From Treponema sp. (GTDB lineage: Bacteria; Spirochaetota; Spirochaetia; Treponematales; Breznakiellaceae): a stretch of 33,762 bases of DNA. Below are positions 33,599 through 33,762 of the stretch, in pieces. The stretch lies in the NCBI GenBank assembly GCA_031258305.1, contig JAIRNA010000152.1:1-33762 (forward strand), given 5' to 3'. How positions within the stretch are numbered: the stretch's first letter is position 1; the number at the start of each line of letters is the position of its first letter. A model generated the notes under the pieces. That model saw only the letters and a program-made list of their open reading frames with translations, ran no database searches and had not been told where the DNA came from. The position numbers were made by a program, and so were the translations under genes.

Positions 33599-33762
33599 GT
33601 GAAAATAGGTAACAAACTCAGTCTTATGATTATCGCCATCGTGCTGTTCGGTATTGGCATCCTGACTTCGGTGATACTGCTTTCCGCCCGGAATGAAATA
33701 ACCGAGCGAGTATACAGCGAGATTAGCAACCTAGCAAAACAGGAAGCCAGCCAGACCCAAAT
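33599..33762 (+). CDS. Probable methyl-accepting chemotaxis protein, N-terminal part (truncated by window end)
   Basis: This gene is too short for the ORF track and runs off the window. The GTG start at 33599 has AAGGAG 6 nt upstream. The 54 visible codons read as a short basic start (VKIGNKLSL), a transmembrane helix (about residues 9-29, IIAIVLFGIGILTSVILL), and then an extracytoplasmic helix rich in Glu, Ser and Gln (ARNEITERVYSEISN). This is the standard beginning of a membrane chemoreceptor or Cache-type sensor. The signalling domain lies outside the window, so a sensor kinase or cyclase is not excluded. Confidence 0.55.
   Translation, partial: MKIGNKLSLMIIAIVLFGIGILTSVILLSARNEITERVYSEISNLAKQEASQTQ

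Noticed and set aside
33360-33602. 80-residue ORF upstream of the chemotaxis receptor gene
   Set aside because: No ribosome-binding site, composition follows AT-rich DNA, and it overlaps the receptor gene's promoter and ribosome-binding site.

Overview
The window looks like chromosomal DNA of a spirochete, most likely a Treponema-type organism from a plant-fibre-fed gut such as a termite hindgut. The taxonomic call is inference. It rests on protein style (two-REC hybrid kinase, PilZ protein, TPR protein, many lipoproteins, outer-membrane barrel), a balanced base composition and the plant-polysaccharide genes; no rRNA is present to confirm it.

Layout. Bases 1-130 hold a tandem array of 23-bp units, each with a small inverted repeat. 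Bases 265-7404 carry housekeeping genes on the plus strand: a ClpP-family protease, exonuclease III, NAD-dependent DNA ligase and a SWIM/SNF2 helicase. Bases 7531-24030 form an accessory arabinan-utilisation locus: a LacI-type regulator, a LamG-like lipoprotein, a lipoprotein GH51 arabinofuranosidase, a cytoplasmic GH51 enzyme, an outer-membrane barrel protein (minus strand), two GH43 arabinanase-like lipoproteins, a second LamG-like lipoprotein (minus strand), and a CUT1-type sugar ABC transporter (binding protein plus two permeases, no ATPase). Bases 24182-33229 return to core functions: SecA, a hybrid histidine kinase, YbeY, a PilZ protein, an unknown lipoprotein, a TPR protein, a decayed DUF1998-helicase remnant and MazG. 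The window ends in the first 54 codons of a probable chemotaxis receptor.

How the locus works together (inference). The GH43 and GH51 lipoproteins would cut arabinan or arabinoxylan side chains outside the cytoplasm. The barrel protein would pass oligosaccharides across the outer membrane, the ABC transporter would import them, and the cytoplasmic GH51 would release L-arabinose. Five near-identical 16-bp palindromic operators (TGTGNACGTACACGCA type), plus one half-site copy, lie immediately downstream of sigma-70-like promoters at every transcription-unit start in the locus except that of the LacI gene. This predicts one locally encoded regulon. The LacI gene contains an in-frame run of 13 G, a potential phase-variation switch for the whole locus.

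A second pattern is in translation starts. Locus genes mostly have clear GGAGG-type Shine-Dalgarno sequences. In contrast ligA, the SNF2 gene, secA, ybeY, the TPR gene, mazG and perhaps a lipoprotein gene have a -35/-10 promoter whose -10 box ends 5-7 nt before ATG, predicting leaderless mRNAs. No tRNA, rRNA, CRISPR array, IS element or prophage was seen.
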